From the NCBI GenBank assembly GCA_036278635.1, contig DASUKQ010000092.1, forward strand, positions 1 through 16,379: a stretch of DNA of 16,379 bases. The letters run 5' to 3'. Position numbers and translations under genes: made by a program. This document shows positions 7,202 to 14,268 of this stretch, one piece after another; the stretch's first letter is position 1; the number at the start of each line of letters is the position of its first letter. The notes under the pieces were generated by a model. The model saw nothing but the letters and a program-made list of their open reading frames with translations. It was not told the origin of the DNA and did not search any database. This DNA comes from 66-474 sp036278635 (GTDB lineage: Bacteria; Pseudomonadota; Gammaproteobacteria; Xanthomonadales; Rhodanobacteraceae).

Positions 7202-8890
7202 TCAGGGATGACCGCTGCCGATCGTGGACTCGAGTTCGCCGATCCTCGGATCCCCGGGCACCAGCCGCTCGGCTTCCTGCAGCGCCGTGCGCGCCGCGGC
7301 GGGGCGACCCTGCTTTACATCCCGGTCGGCGCGGTCCAGCCACGCGCGACCGAGCCGATGCCGCATCGTCGGCGCCGCGGCACTGCCCGGATCGAGTTGC
7401 TCCAGCGTCGCCAGCATATCGTGGGCATGTTCGAGGTTGCCGCTTTGCAGCGCCCCCGCGAACTGGTCGCGGGTCATCGCCGGCAACGCGTCCAGGCCAG
7501 CCTGGGCGCGGGCGTTGTTGCCGTCGATGGCAAGCGCGGCGCGGTACAGGTCGTATGCACTGTCGCCCGGGGGCAGCATGATGTCGCCCTTGTGCGCGGC
7601 GGCATCGGCACGCAGGACCAGTCGTGCGACCTTGGCCGATTGCGCCGGTGTCACGGTCGGTGCAGCGGTCGGCGTGGCCGTCCCGGATGGATTCGCGCCC
7701 GTGGCACCCGCGGCAAGACGCGAACGCGCATCCGCCAGGTCCGATGATTGCGGTGCCAGTTCGGCGGCCCGGTCGAGCAGGACCTTCGCATCGTTGGCGT
7801 GCCCGGAGTCGATCGCGGCGTTGGCCTGCACGATCAGCGCGTCTGCGACCTTGCCCAGGCCCGCTTGCGCCTTCGCGTTGTCGGGGTCGGCCTCCAGCGC
7901 CGCCTTGAACTGCGCCTCCGCATTGTCGCTGCCGGGGCCGGTGACCTTCCCCGCCCGCAAGGCCGCTTCGGCCTGCGCGAGATGCCGGTCGAGCTGCGCG
8001 GCCGCAGCACGCTCGGCCGCACCCACCGCCGCCCGCAGATTCGGCAATTGCGAATAACGGGGCAGCAGTCTGGCGAGATCGGACAGCGTCTGCCTGGCAC
8101 CGGCCAGGTCGTTGTTGCCGAGCTTGGTCTGTATGCGCGTCGCGAGCACGTCGCCGACCTGGTCCATGCCATGGCGCGCGACCGCATTGTGCGGATCGCC
8201 AGCCAGCACCTTGCCGAACAATGCCGCGGCGCCGCCGTCGCCGTCAATGCGACCGTTCGCGAGCGCGGCGCGCGCCTGGGTGATCAGCACGTTGATGTTC
8301 GCGTTGTGCAGCACCGCCCTGGCGATCGCCTTGTCCACCTCTTCGACGCCGGCACCGCCACCCAGCAAGCTGCGCGCCTGCTCCAGCGAAGTGCGCGCGT
8401 CGGCATAATCGTGCCGCTTCAAGGCCGCGCGCGCGCGTTCGAGCTCTGCGTTTCCGACTTTCTGCAGTCCGTTGAGCGCGCGCTCGTTGTCCGGATCCAT
8501 GACCCGCGCAGCTTCGTACAAGTCGCGCGCACTGTCGGGCCCGCCCACCAGCTTGCCGGACGCGAGCGCGCCGTCGGCCCGCGTCAGCAACGAATTGAGT
8601 TGCGTCTGCGGCAACATCGAGCGCAGCATCGTCTGGTGGGTGAATGCCCATGCGCCGACCCCGACCAGGACCAGAACGAGGATCAGCGCGGCCCAAGTCC
8701 AGCGCCGCGGCTTGCGCGGCGTGCGCTCGCGGGGCGACCGCGCGGCGAACGGCGGGCGGCGCGGTGGCGGCGTGGACGGTCCGGAACGCTTGGCACGCCG
8801 ATCCGTGCCGGCGTCCAGCTGGTCGAGGTTGCCCAGCACCGGCTCGGTGCGGGGCGGTGTGCCGCGGGAAGAATCGTGCCGTCCGTTCAT
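7202..8890 (-). CDS. Inner-membrane-anchored protein with four TPR-like repeats
   Basis: The product has 562 residues. Residues 1-63 are a Pro/Arg-rich cytoplasmic tail. One transmembrane helix lies at about 64-83 (WTWAALILVLVLVGVGAWAF); its preceding Arg/Lys cluster puts the rest in the periplasm. The remainder is built from repeats of about 100 residues: 100-195, 199-296, 300-395 and 419-516, then a half repeat at 517-556. Each begins with a pattern like A-x-x-A-L-x-x-G-K-x-x-G-P-x-x-D-x-A, then F/Y-x-x-A-L-x-x-D-P-x-N-x-x-A-x-x-G-L, then a second helical pair. A flexible Gly/Ala/Thr/Pro linker (396-418) splits repeats 3 and 4. The architecture suggests a scaffold for protein-protein contacts. 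No enzymatic motif is visible and I do not recognise a named family. It lies 152 nt downstream of relA. Confidence 0.85.
   Translation of the reverse strand: MNGRHDSSRGTPPRTEPVLGNLDQLDAGTDRRAKRSGPSTPPPRRPPFAARSPRERTPRKPRRWTWAALILVLVLVGVGAWAFTHQTMLRSMLPQTQLNSLLTRADGALASGKLVGGPDSARDLYEAARVMDPDNERALNGLQKVGNAELERARAALKRHDYADARTSLEQARSLLGGGAGVEEVDKAIARAVLHNANINVLITQARAALANGRIDGDGGAAALFGKVLAGDPHNAVARHGMDQVGDVLATRIQTKLGNNDLAGARQTLSDLARLLPRYSQLPNLRAAVGAAERAAAAQLDRHLAQAEAALRAGKVTGPGSDNAEAQFKAALEADPDNAKAQAGLGKVADALIVQANAAIDSGHANDAKVLLDRAAELAPQSSDLADARSRLAAGATGANPSGTATPTAAPTVTPAQSAKVARLVLRADAAAHKGDIMLPPGDSAYDLYRAALAIDGNNARAQAGLDALPAMTRDQFAGALQSGNLEHAHDMLATLEQLDPGSAAAPTMRHRLGRAWLDRADRDVKQGRPAAARTALQEAERLVPGDPRIGELESTIGSGHP
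7343..8593 (-). repeat. Four in-frame ~100-codon repeats within the TPR protein gene
   Basis: The repeat units correspond to about 8593-8306, 8296-8003, 7993-7706 and 7636-7343. They are recognisable at the protein level (ALASGKLVGGPDSARDLY, ALANGRIDGDGGAAALF, ALRAGKVTGPGSDNAEAQF, AAHKGDIMLPPGDSAYDLY), each followed by a DPDN/DPHN/DPDN/DGNN turn. Divergence at the DNA level is high, so duplication is old. Confidence 0.7.
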
Positions 8891-8903
8891 GCCGAATCCA
8901 TCG

Positions 8904-8919
8904 CCGGATCACGATCCGG
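8904..8919. promoter_or_regulatory. 16-bp perfect palindrome upstream of the TPR gene
   Basis: CCGGATC-AC-GATCCGG has 7-bp arms with a 2-nt centre and sits 14-29 nt before the TPR gene ATG (8890). The loop is too tight for a good RNA hairpin, so a dimeric protein-binding site is the more natural reading. A weaker dyad, GATCG-GGTG-CGATC, lies at 9009-9022 near a TAAGAT (-10-like) sequence on the minus strand (9002-8997). Confidence 0.35.
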
Positions 8920-9042
8920 TGTAGTCATCTCCGCTGGTGGGACCATGGCGGCCGTTCGCCGGTTCCGGCGCACGCAGGCGGTGCGCAAACCCGGGCATCT
9001 TAACATTCGATCGGGTGCGATCCCGGCGACAACGGCAATCAT

Positions 9043-11139
9043 TCAGCCACCGGCAAGCCGCCGCACGTCGGTCACATTGGGCAGTGCAGCGATCTTCACC
9101 AGCAGCGCAGACAGCTCGCCATGGTCGCGCACCCGCAGCGCAAAGCGCATCGCCACTTCTCCATGGTCCCGGTCGCTGTGGCTTTCGGAAGCAACGATCC
9201 GTGCGCCGGCGTTGGCGATGACGTTGGTCACGTCGCGTTGCAGGTCGCGCCGGTCATAACCCACCACCGCGATGGCGACTTCGTAGGCGCGATCCGGCGC
9301 ACTCTGCCAGCGAACCTGGATCACCCGTTCGGGATTGCGCGCACGCAGCCGTGCCAGCGCCGCGCAATCGGCACGGTGCACGGTGACGCCGCGGCCCCGC
9401 GTGACGTAACCGGCGACCTCGTCGCCCGGCAGCGGCCGGCAACAACGCGCGAGCGTGGTCATCAGATTGCCGACGCCTTCGACCGTGAGCGCGCCGGGCT
9501 TCCCGGATTCGCGCGACGGCGACCGCGGGCGCGCCGGTGGTTGCGCGGCGGGTTGCGGCGGCGCGGTCATCTCCAGCAGCGCGCGCGTCAATTGCACCGG
9601 ACCCGTCTCGCCCAGCGCCAGAGCCACCAGCAGGTCGTCGCGTCCCTTGCGGCCCAGCTTCGCGGGCAATCGATCGAGCACCTCCTCGGACACCGCCAGC
9701 CGGCGCGCCTCGCGTTCCAGCATCTGGCGTCCCGCCGCGAGGTTGGCGGCAAGGTCCTCGCGCCGGAACCACGCGCGGACCTTGCCGCGCGCGCTGGCCG
9801 TGTTGAGGTAACCCCGTTGCGGCGACAACCAGTCGCGGCTGGGCGCGGGTTCGCGCGCGGTCAGGATCTCGATCCGATCGCCACTGGCAGGTTGGTGGGT
9901 GAGCGGCACGATGCGGTCATTGACCTTGGCCCCGCGGCAACGATGCCCGACCATGGTATGCACGTGATAGGCAAAATCGAGCACCGTCGCTCCCGCCTGC
10001 AGGTCGATGACCTTGCCCTGCGGGGTCAACAGGTAGACCCGGTCTTCGGCCAGCTCCGAACGCAGCTCGGCCAGCAGCGCGCCATCGTCCTCGCCCTCGC
10101 CACGTGCATCGAGCAACCTGCGCATCCACGCCACCCGCGCCTGGTACCCGCTGTCGCCCGCACCGCCTTCCTTGTATCGCCAGTGTGCGGCGACGCCGAG
10201 TTCGGCCCCGCGATGCATCTCCTCGGTCCGGATCTGCACCTCCAGCGTCTTGCCATCCGGCCCGATCACCGCGGTATGCAGCGAGCGGTAATTGTTGCCT
10301 TTGGGGCGCGCGATGTAATCGTCGAACTCTTGCGGGATGATCGACCACAATCCGTGCACGATGCCCAGCACCGCGTAGCAATCGGCAACGCTGCCGGTCA
10401 GCACGCGCAGCGCGCGGATGTCGTACAGCTCGCCGAATCCCACGCCCTTGCGCTGCATCTTCTTCCAGATCGAATAAATGTGCTTGGCACGCCCCTGGAC
10501 GCTGGCCTTGATGTGTTGCCGGTCCAACGCCCCGCGCAAGGCATCGGCACAGCGCCGGATCCAGGCTTCGCGGTCGGCACGCCGTTCGTCGAGCAACCCG
10601 GCAATGCGGTGGTAGACCTCGGGCTGCATGTAACGGAAGGCGAGATCCTCGAGCTCCCATTTCCACTGGCCGATGCCGAAGCGGTTGGCGAGCGGCGCAT
10701 GGATGTCGTGGGTGAGCCGTGCGAGCTCGCGGCGTTCCGAGTCCGGCAGCGAGGCGGCCGCGCGCATCGCCGCAAGTTGGCGTGCGAGCAAGAGGTACAC
10801 CACCCGCAGGTCACGGATGATCGCCAGCAGCAACCGGCGCAGTCCCTCGGCGCTGCCCTTGCCGTCGTGCGCGGCATGCAATGCCCACACGCGCTCGGCC
10901 TGCTGCTGGCCCTCGACCAGTCGCCGCACCGATTTCGATGCCTGGTGCATCGCGGCCTGCCACGTCGCGGGCTGCGCGCACGCCATCGCGTACCAGGCGG
11001 CAGCCGCGCGCGTATCCTCATCGCAATCCAGATCGCGCAGCAAGGCATCGGTCGCCGACCACAGGGCGTGGCCGGCGGGCGGCAACCCTGCGAGTGGCAC
11101 GCCGTGCGCCGGATCCGACTTTGTTCTGGAATGACTCAT
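9043..11139 (-). CDS. relA: GTP pyrophosphokinase RelA, monofunctional (p)ppGpp synthetase
   Basis: RelA transfers pyrophosphate from ATP to GTP/GDP to make (p)ppGpp when uncharged tRNA reaches the ribosome. From the ATG at 11139 it has 698 residues. Order of domains: a degenerate hydrolase-like region (about 40-200, without the catalytic HD residues); the synthetase domain (about 205-330) with GRAKHIYSIWKKMQRKG and EFDDYIARPKGNNYRSLHT; the TGS domain (about 366-428); the helical region; a Cys/His zinc-finger-like segment (LARCCRPL to HRADC, 563-592); and a C-terminal ACT domain (about 617-692). The acidic EFDD motif (271-274) marks the RelA rather than the bifunctional SpoT/Rel group. Upstream in-frame codons to 11448 overlap the divergent gene and are rejected. 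The ribosome-binding site is weak. A TACACT -10-like box lies at 11195-11190. Confidence 0.95.
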   Translation of the reverse strand: MSHSRTKSDPAHGVPLAGLPPAGHALWSATDALLRDLDCDEDTRAAAAWYAMACAQPATWQAAMHQASKSVRRLVEGQQQAERVWALHAAHDGKGSAEGLRRLLLAIIRDLRVVYLLLARQLAAMRAAASLPDSERRELARLTHDIHAPLANRFGIGQWKWELEDLAFRYMQPEVYHRIAGLLDERRADREAWIRRCADALRGALDRQHIKASVQGRAKHIYSIWKKMQRKGVGFGELYDIRALRVLTGSVADCYAVLGIVHGLWSIIPQEFDDYIARPKGNNYRSLHTAVIGPDGKTLEVQIRTEEMHRGAELGVAAHWRYKEGGAGDSGYQARVAWMRRLLDARGEGEDDGALLAELRSELAEDRVYLLTPQGKVIDLQAGATVLDFAYHVHTMVGHRCRGAKVNDRIVPLTHQPASGDRIEILTAREPAPSRDWLSPQRGYLNTASARGKVRAWFRREDLAANLAAGRQMLEREARRLAVSEEVLDRLPAKLGRKGRDDLLVALALGETGPVQLTRALLEMTAPPQPAAQPPARPRSPSRESGKPGALTVEGVGNLMTTLARCCRPLPGDEVAGYVTRGRGVTVHRADCAALARLRARNPERVIQVRWQSAPDRAYEVAIAVVGYDRRDLQRDVTNVIANAGARIVASESHSDRDHGEVAMRFALRVRDHGELSALLVKIAALPNVTDVRRLAGG

Positions 11140-11189
11140 GCCTGCGGAAAGCACCTGCACCTGGAAGGAAAGACCGCCGAAAGGCAACC

Positions 11190-11195
11190 AGTGTA
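11190..11195 (-). promoter_or_regulatory. Candidate -10 box for relA
   Basis: The minus strand reads TACACT (4 of 6 to TATAAT) about 50 nt before the relA ATG, in the divergent gap 11140-11257. Possible -35 sequences (TTCTTG at 15 nt, GTTCTT at 16 nt) are weak. Confidence 0.3.
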
Positions 11196-11240
11196 TTGAA
11201 TCGGACACCACAAGAACCCCGTGCGGCGGGCATGGGGCAC

Positions 11241-11249
11241 TGCTATCAT
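11241..11249 (+). promoter_or_regulatory. Extended -10 promoter, nearly leaderless, for the 154-residue secreted protein gene
   Basis: TGCTATCAT fits an extended -10 element (TGnTATAAT with one mismatch). Transcription starting about 6-7 nt downstream would begin at about 11255-11257, next to the ATG at 11258. No Shine-Dalgarno sequence is present, which agrees with a leaderless or nearly leaderless transcript. The last part, TATCATCGCCG, is identical to 1310-1320 upstream of lpoA. Confidence 0.5.
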
Positions 11250-11257
11250 CGCCGCTC

Positions 11258-11722
11258 ATGCACACCCGACTGATGTTGCCGGCCGCCTTGGCCTTGCTCA
11301 TTGCCGCCATGCCGGTCATGGCACAACAGTTTTCCTCTCTCGAGGAACGCATGTCCGCGGCCGACTTCAAGGCCTCCGGACTCGACAAGCTCTCGCCACA
11401 GGAACTCCAGTTCCTGGACGACTGGCTGCGCACCCACGAACAGGTCAAGACCGTCAGCGCGAGCGGGAAGCCGGTGTTCTACCCGGACAACAAACCGCGC
11501 GACCGGTTCACCTCGCACCTGGTCGGACACTTCAACGGCTGGGCCGGGCATACCGTGTTCACGCTCGACAACGGCGAGGTCTGGGAACAGGCCGAATCCG
11601 GCGCCTATTCCTGCCCGGACGTGGACAACCCGCAGGTCACCATCAAGCCGATGATCCTGGGCAGCTGGTTGATGTACGTGCAGGGCTGCAACCAGAGCGT
11701 CCGCGTCCAGCGCGTGAAATAG
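11258..11722 (+). CDS. Secreted protein of unknown function
   Basis: The product has 154 residues with a Sec signal peptide (hydrophobic residues about 5-21; likely cleavage after PVMA22, leaving QQFSS). The mature part is a short helical segment (LEERMSAADFKASGLDKLSPQELQFLDDWLR, about 29-58) followed by a probable all-beta domain with HFNGWAGHTVFTLDNGEVWEQ (91-111), VTIKP (127-131) and GSWLMYVQGCNQSVRVQRVK (135-154). Two cysteines, 119 and 144, could form a disulfide in the periplasm. The beta region is strongly patterned and looks like a conserved domain, but I do not recognise a named family. The ATG at 11258 puts the signal peptide at the N-terminus; the in-frame extension to 11138 overlaps the relA start and is rejected. 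It diverges from relA. Confidence 0.82.
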   Translation: MHTRLMLPAALALLIAAMPVMAQQFSSLEERMSAADFKASGLDKLSPQELQFLDDWLRTHEQVKTVSASGKPVFYPDNKPRDRFTSHLVGHFNGWAGHTVFTLDNGEVWEQAESGAYSCPDVDNPQVTIKPMILGSWLMYVQGCNQSVRVQRVK

Positions 11723-11754
11723 ACGCGCGTCGTCCCCATCTGTCTTTCCAGGGC

Positions 11755-11780
11755 CGGTGCGGGCATGATGTCCCGTACCG
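11755..11780 (+). repeat. Hairpin-forming inverted repeat before the DUF3301 gene
   Basis: CGGTGCGGG (11755-11763) and CCCGTACCG (11772-11780) form a 9-bp RNA stem with one G-U pair around an 8-nt loop. It lies between the stop of the secreted-protein gene and the GTG of the next gene, ending 30 nt before that GTG. There is no U-tract, so an intrinsic terminator is unlikely; an mRNA-stability or leader element is possible. Confidence 0.4.
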
Positions 11781-11810
11781 CGTCCTTGTCGGTCGTGCGA
11801 GGATGGTGAC

Positions 11811-12236
11811 GTGCTGGAAATCTGGCTGCCACTGTTGGGTTTCACCCTGATCGGGTGGGCGTGGTATCACGTCCTGCGCCTGCGCGAGCATGCAACTTCG
11901 CAGGCACGCCGGCTTTGCGAACGCCACGGCTTGCAACTGCTCGATGACAGCGTCGCCCTGCACCGTCTGCGGGTGGACCGACGCCGATCGGGCTGGCGCG
12001 TCGCGCGCGAATACCGTTTCGAGACCAGCCGCGGCGGCAACGACCGCCAGGCTGCCAGCTTCACGGTATTGCGCGGCCGCGTCGTGGGTGCACGGATGCC
12101 CGCGGCCGAACGGGTCGAGCAGCCGGCGGTGACGCACGTGATCCGCATGGCGCCCCACATTTCGACGCAGACGACCGCCGTCGACGCAGGCACCAACGTG
12201 ATTCCGATCGAACGCGCGCGACGGACGTTGCACTGA
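11811..12236 (+). CDS. DUF3301 family membrane-anchored protein
   Basis: A 141-residue protein with one N-terminal membrane helix (about residues 4-22, IWLPLLGFTLIGWAWYHVL), then a basic cytoplasmic domain. The pattern ARRLCERHGLQLLDDSVALHRLRVDRRRSGWRVAREYRFETSRGGNDRQAASFTVLRG (residues 32-89, quoted only for its order: Cys37, QLLDDSVAL 42-50, REYRFETS 66-73) is the hallmark of DUF3301. Function is unknown. The start is a GTG at 11811 with GAGG eight nt upstream, a good ribosome-binding site. It could be co-transcribed with the preceding secreted-protein gene (88-nt gap). It converges on sspB; the 46-nt gap between them shows no obvious terminator. Confidence 0.82.
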   Translation: MLEIWLPLLGFTLIGWAWYHVLRLREHATSQARRLCERHGLQLLDDSVALHRLRVDRRRSGWRVAREYRFETSRGGNDRQAASFTVLRGRVVGARMPAAERVEQPAVTHVIRMAPHISTQTTAVDAGTNVIPIERARRTLH

Positions 12237-12282
12237 CCGCGGCGATTCCAGGCCGACATTCGGACCCGGGAGTGCGTTCGCA

Positions 12283-12771
12283 TCATTTCACGACATGCAG
12301 GCTCGGTTTGCCCTTGGGCCGCGGCTTGTCCGGATCGCTGCCGTCGGCGGCATCCCGGCCGGCGCCGGATTCCGACGGATCCTGCGCCAGGGTGGGCACC
12401 GATTGCAGCGGTGATTTCGAGGGCGACGAGGATTCCGGGGCCTCCTCCGCAACCGTCCCCGCAGTGCCCTCCGCCAACAACATGCCCTGTCCATTTTCGC
12501 GCGCGTAGATCGCCTGCACGGCGGCAATCGGCAGCGTGACCGCATGGCTGACGCCGCCGAATCGGGCCATGAAGGTGATCGCGTCGTTGCCGATTTCCAG
12601 ATGCGTCACCGCACGCGGCGCGAGGTTCAGCACCACCCTGCCTTCGCTGATCGCCTGCGGCGGAACCCGCAGGTCCGGTTGCGTGGCGTCCGCCACGACG
12701 TAGGGGGTGAGGCCGTTGTCGCAAATCCACTCGTGGACCGCCCGCAGCAGATAGGGGCGGTTCGAGGTCAT
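12283..12771 (-). CDS. sspB: ClpXP protease specificity-enhancing factor SspB
   Basis: SspB is the adaptor that binds ssrA-tagged proteins and hands them to ClpXP. The 162-residue product has the SspB core at residues 1-97: SNRPYLLRAVHEWICDNGLTPYVV, then EGRVVLNLAPRAV, ITFMARFGG and AIYARENGQGM. A disordered Ser/Pro/acidic linker follows (about 101-150). It ends with KGKPSLHVVK, equivalent to the E. coli RGRPALRVVK tail that docks on the ClpX N-domain. The ATG at 12771 matches the family N-terminus; codons further upstream run into sspA. It lies 14 nt downstream of the sspA stop, so the pair is a single transcription unit, as in other gammaproteobacteria. Confidence 0.96.
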   Translation of the reverse strand: MTSNRPYLLRAVHEWICDNGLTPYVVADATQPDLRVPPQAISEGRVVLNLAPRAVTHLEIGNDAITFMARFGGVSHAVTLPIAAVQAIYARENGQGMLLAEGTAGTVAEEAPESSSPSKSPLQSVPTLAQDPSESGAGRDAADGSDPDKPRPKGKPSLHVVK

Positions 12772-12785
12772 GGCGGCGGGTTTGG

Positions 12786-13412
12786 TCACAACTCGCCCAA
12801 CAGCCGCTCGTCGGGCGTCAGGCTGCGCGCGAAACCCTGGCTGCGGAACAGGCGCTCGCCGTAATCCACGATCGGCTTGGCCTCCTTCGGCAGCGACACT
12901 CCCAGCGATGGCAAGCGCCACACCACGGGCGCCACCAGGCAATCGGCGAGGCTGATTTCGGGGTTGAGGAAAAACTTCGCGGCCTTGAACAGCGGCAATG
13001 CGGTCATCAGGTGCTCACGCAGGCGCTTGCGCGCCGGCTCCGCGGCACGCCCCCCGGCCTTGATCGCCGCGACCTCGGGCACCCAGTCGCGCTCGATCCG
13101 CACGCAGGCAAGTCGAAGGCGCGCGCGCGACAGCGGATCGACCGGCATCAGCGGCGGGTGCGGGTAGCGTTCGTCGATGTATTCGCACACCACGTCCGGC
13201 TCGTAGAGGATCAGGTCACGATCCTGCAGGGTCGGGGTGTCGCCATAGGGATTGATTTCCAGCAGCTCCTCGTGCGGCGTGCCGGGTGGCACTTCGACGC
13301 GGTCGTAGACCACGCCCTTGGCGGCCAGCACCAGGCGGACCCGATGCGACTGCACGTCGTCGGGCGCGGTGAACAGGGTCAGCACGGTGCGGGTGTGAGC
13401 GTTTTGGATCAT
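12786..13412 (-). CDS. sspA: Stringent starvation protein A (GST-fold transcription factor)
   Basis: SspA is a GST-like protein that binds RNA polymerase holoenzyme and remodels transcription during starvation. The 208-residue product has the thioredoxin-like N-domain (TRTVLTLFTAPDDVQSHRVRLVLAAKG, residues 7-33), NPYGDTPTLQDRD (54-66), and the surface motif YPHPPLMPV (83-91), whose Pro-His-Pro is needed for SspA function. A helical C-domain follows with FFLNPEISLADCLVAPVVWRLP (147-168). The start at 13412 is preferred over the ATG at 13427: GGGGGA lies about 7 nt before it, and the N-terminus aligns with the E. coli protein (212 residues). It follows petC with an 88-nt gap that holds a pair of 13-nt direct repeats. 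Confidence 0.96.
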   Translation of the reverse strand: MIQNAHTRTVLTLFTAPDDVQSHRVRLVLAAKGVVYDRVEVPPGTPHEELLEINPYGDTPTLQDRDLILYEPDVVCEYIDERYPHPPLMPVDPLSRARLRLACVRIERDWVPEVAAIKAGGRAAEPARKRLREHLMTALPLFKAAKFFLNPEISLADCLVAPVVWRLPSLGVSLPKEAKPIVDYGERLFRSQGFARSLTPDERLLGEL

Positions 13413-13435
13413 GCCAGTGTCCCCCATGGGCCTTG

Positions 13436-13471
13436 CGGGTCCGGTGACGCGACAGTCCCGGGTCTGGTGAC
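13436..13471. repeat. Pair of 13-nt direct repeats between petC and sspA
   Basis: CGGGTCCGGTGAC (13436-13448) and CGGGTCTGGTGAC (13459-13471) match at 12 of 13 positions with a 23-nt period, about two helical turns. They lie 24-59 nt upstream of the sspA start in the only sizeable gap of the petABC-sspAB run, so an operator controlling sspAB is possible. No clear -10 or -35 is visible beside them. Confidence 0.35.
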
Positions 13472-13500
13472 ATTGCCGTGGCGGCTGTCGAGGCCGGCAG

Positions 13501-14268
13501 TCAATGCACGTCCTTCCAGTATTCCTTTTTCAGCACCAGCGCAAACAGGGTGAAAAGTACCAGATACAGCACCACCCACGCACCGATGTGGCTGCGCACG
13601 AGTTCATCCGGCGCCGACACGTAGGCGAGGAACGCCGTGAGGTCGCGGACCGCCCCGTCGTACTGTGCCGGGGTCATGCTGCCGGGGTGCGCGAGCTTGA
13701 TCTCCTTGACCGTGGCTGGCAGGCCGTCCGCGGGCGGATTCATCACCGCGACCTGCTCGCCCTGCAGTTGCCACAGCGGGAACGGCATCGCGACGCCGGG
13801 GAACACGGTGTTGTTCCAGCCGGTGTGGGTCGAGGCATCGAGGTAGAACGACTTGAGATACGCGGAAACCCAGTCCGCGCCCTTGGCGCTGACTTCGAGC
13901 GACAGATCCGGGGGGGCCGTGCCAAACCATTTTTCCGCATCGGCTTCCGGCATTGCCGAAACGATGGGATCGCCGATCTTGGCACCGGTGAAATTGAGGT
14001 TCTCCATCACCTGCTTTTCGGTCAGGCCGAGCCCCTCCGCCATTTGCGAATAGCGCATGTACTTCAGCGAGTGGCAGCCGACGCAGTAGTTCATGAACAG
14101 GCGCGCGCCGCGTTGCAGCGACGCCTGGTCGTGCACGTTGATGTTGGCGTCGGGGTAACCACCGCCTTCGGCGGCGAACGCTGCGGGCGTGGCGACCACG
14201 GCCGTCGCCAACGCCAGCAACATGGCGGTCAGGACACGCATGGAAGCGCGGGGAGTCTTGTCATGCAT
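13501..14268 (-). CDS. petC: Cytochrome c1 of the bc1 complex
   Basis: This is the haem c subunit of ubiquinol-cytochrome c reductase; it takes electrons from the Rieske protein and passes them to cytochrome c. The 255-residue product has a signal peptide (hydrophobic core about 12-31, cleavage near AFAA), the covalent haem site CVGCH at residues 62-66, SLKYMRYSQMA (67-77), TAPPDLSLEVSAKGADW (117-133), a VAMPFPLWQLQG segment with the likely axial Met161, and a C-terminal anchor helix (about 229-245) followed by KKEYWKDVH. The start ATG at 14268 overlaps the petB stop (14261-14263) by 8 nt. An internal Met10 could instead start the signal peptide. It is a separate gene, not fused to cytochrome b. 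Confidence 0.97.
   Translation of the reverse strand: MHDKTPRASMRVLTAMLLALATAVVATPAAFAAEGGGYPDANINVHDQASLQRGARLFMNYCVGCHSLKYMRYSQMAEGLGLTEKQVMENLNFTGAKIGDPIVSAMPEADAEKWFGTAPPDLSLEVSAKGADWVSAYLKSFYLDASTHTGWNNTVFPGVAMPFPLWQLQGEQVAVMNPPADGLPATVKEIKLAHPGSMTPAQYDGAVRDLTAFLAYVSAPDELVRSHIGAWVVLYLVLFTLFALVLKKEYWKDVH

Noticed and set aside
6104..9259. Long plus-strand open frames at 6104-7747 and 7748-9259
   Set aside because: Both are antisense to the epimerase and TPR genes and lack motifs or plausible ribosome-binding sites.
9121..11199. Plus-strand 692-codon open frame
   Set aside because: It is antisense to relA over nearly its whole length. relA has all expected motifs, and the plus-strand product has none.
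12237..12282. Bidirectional terminator between DUF3301 and sspB
   Set aside because: No stem followed by a T-run is visible on either strand in this 46-nt gap.
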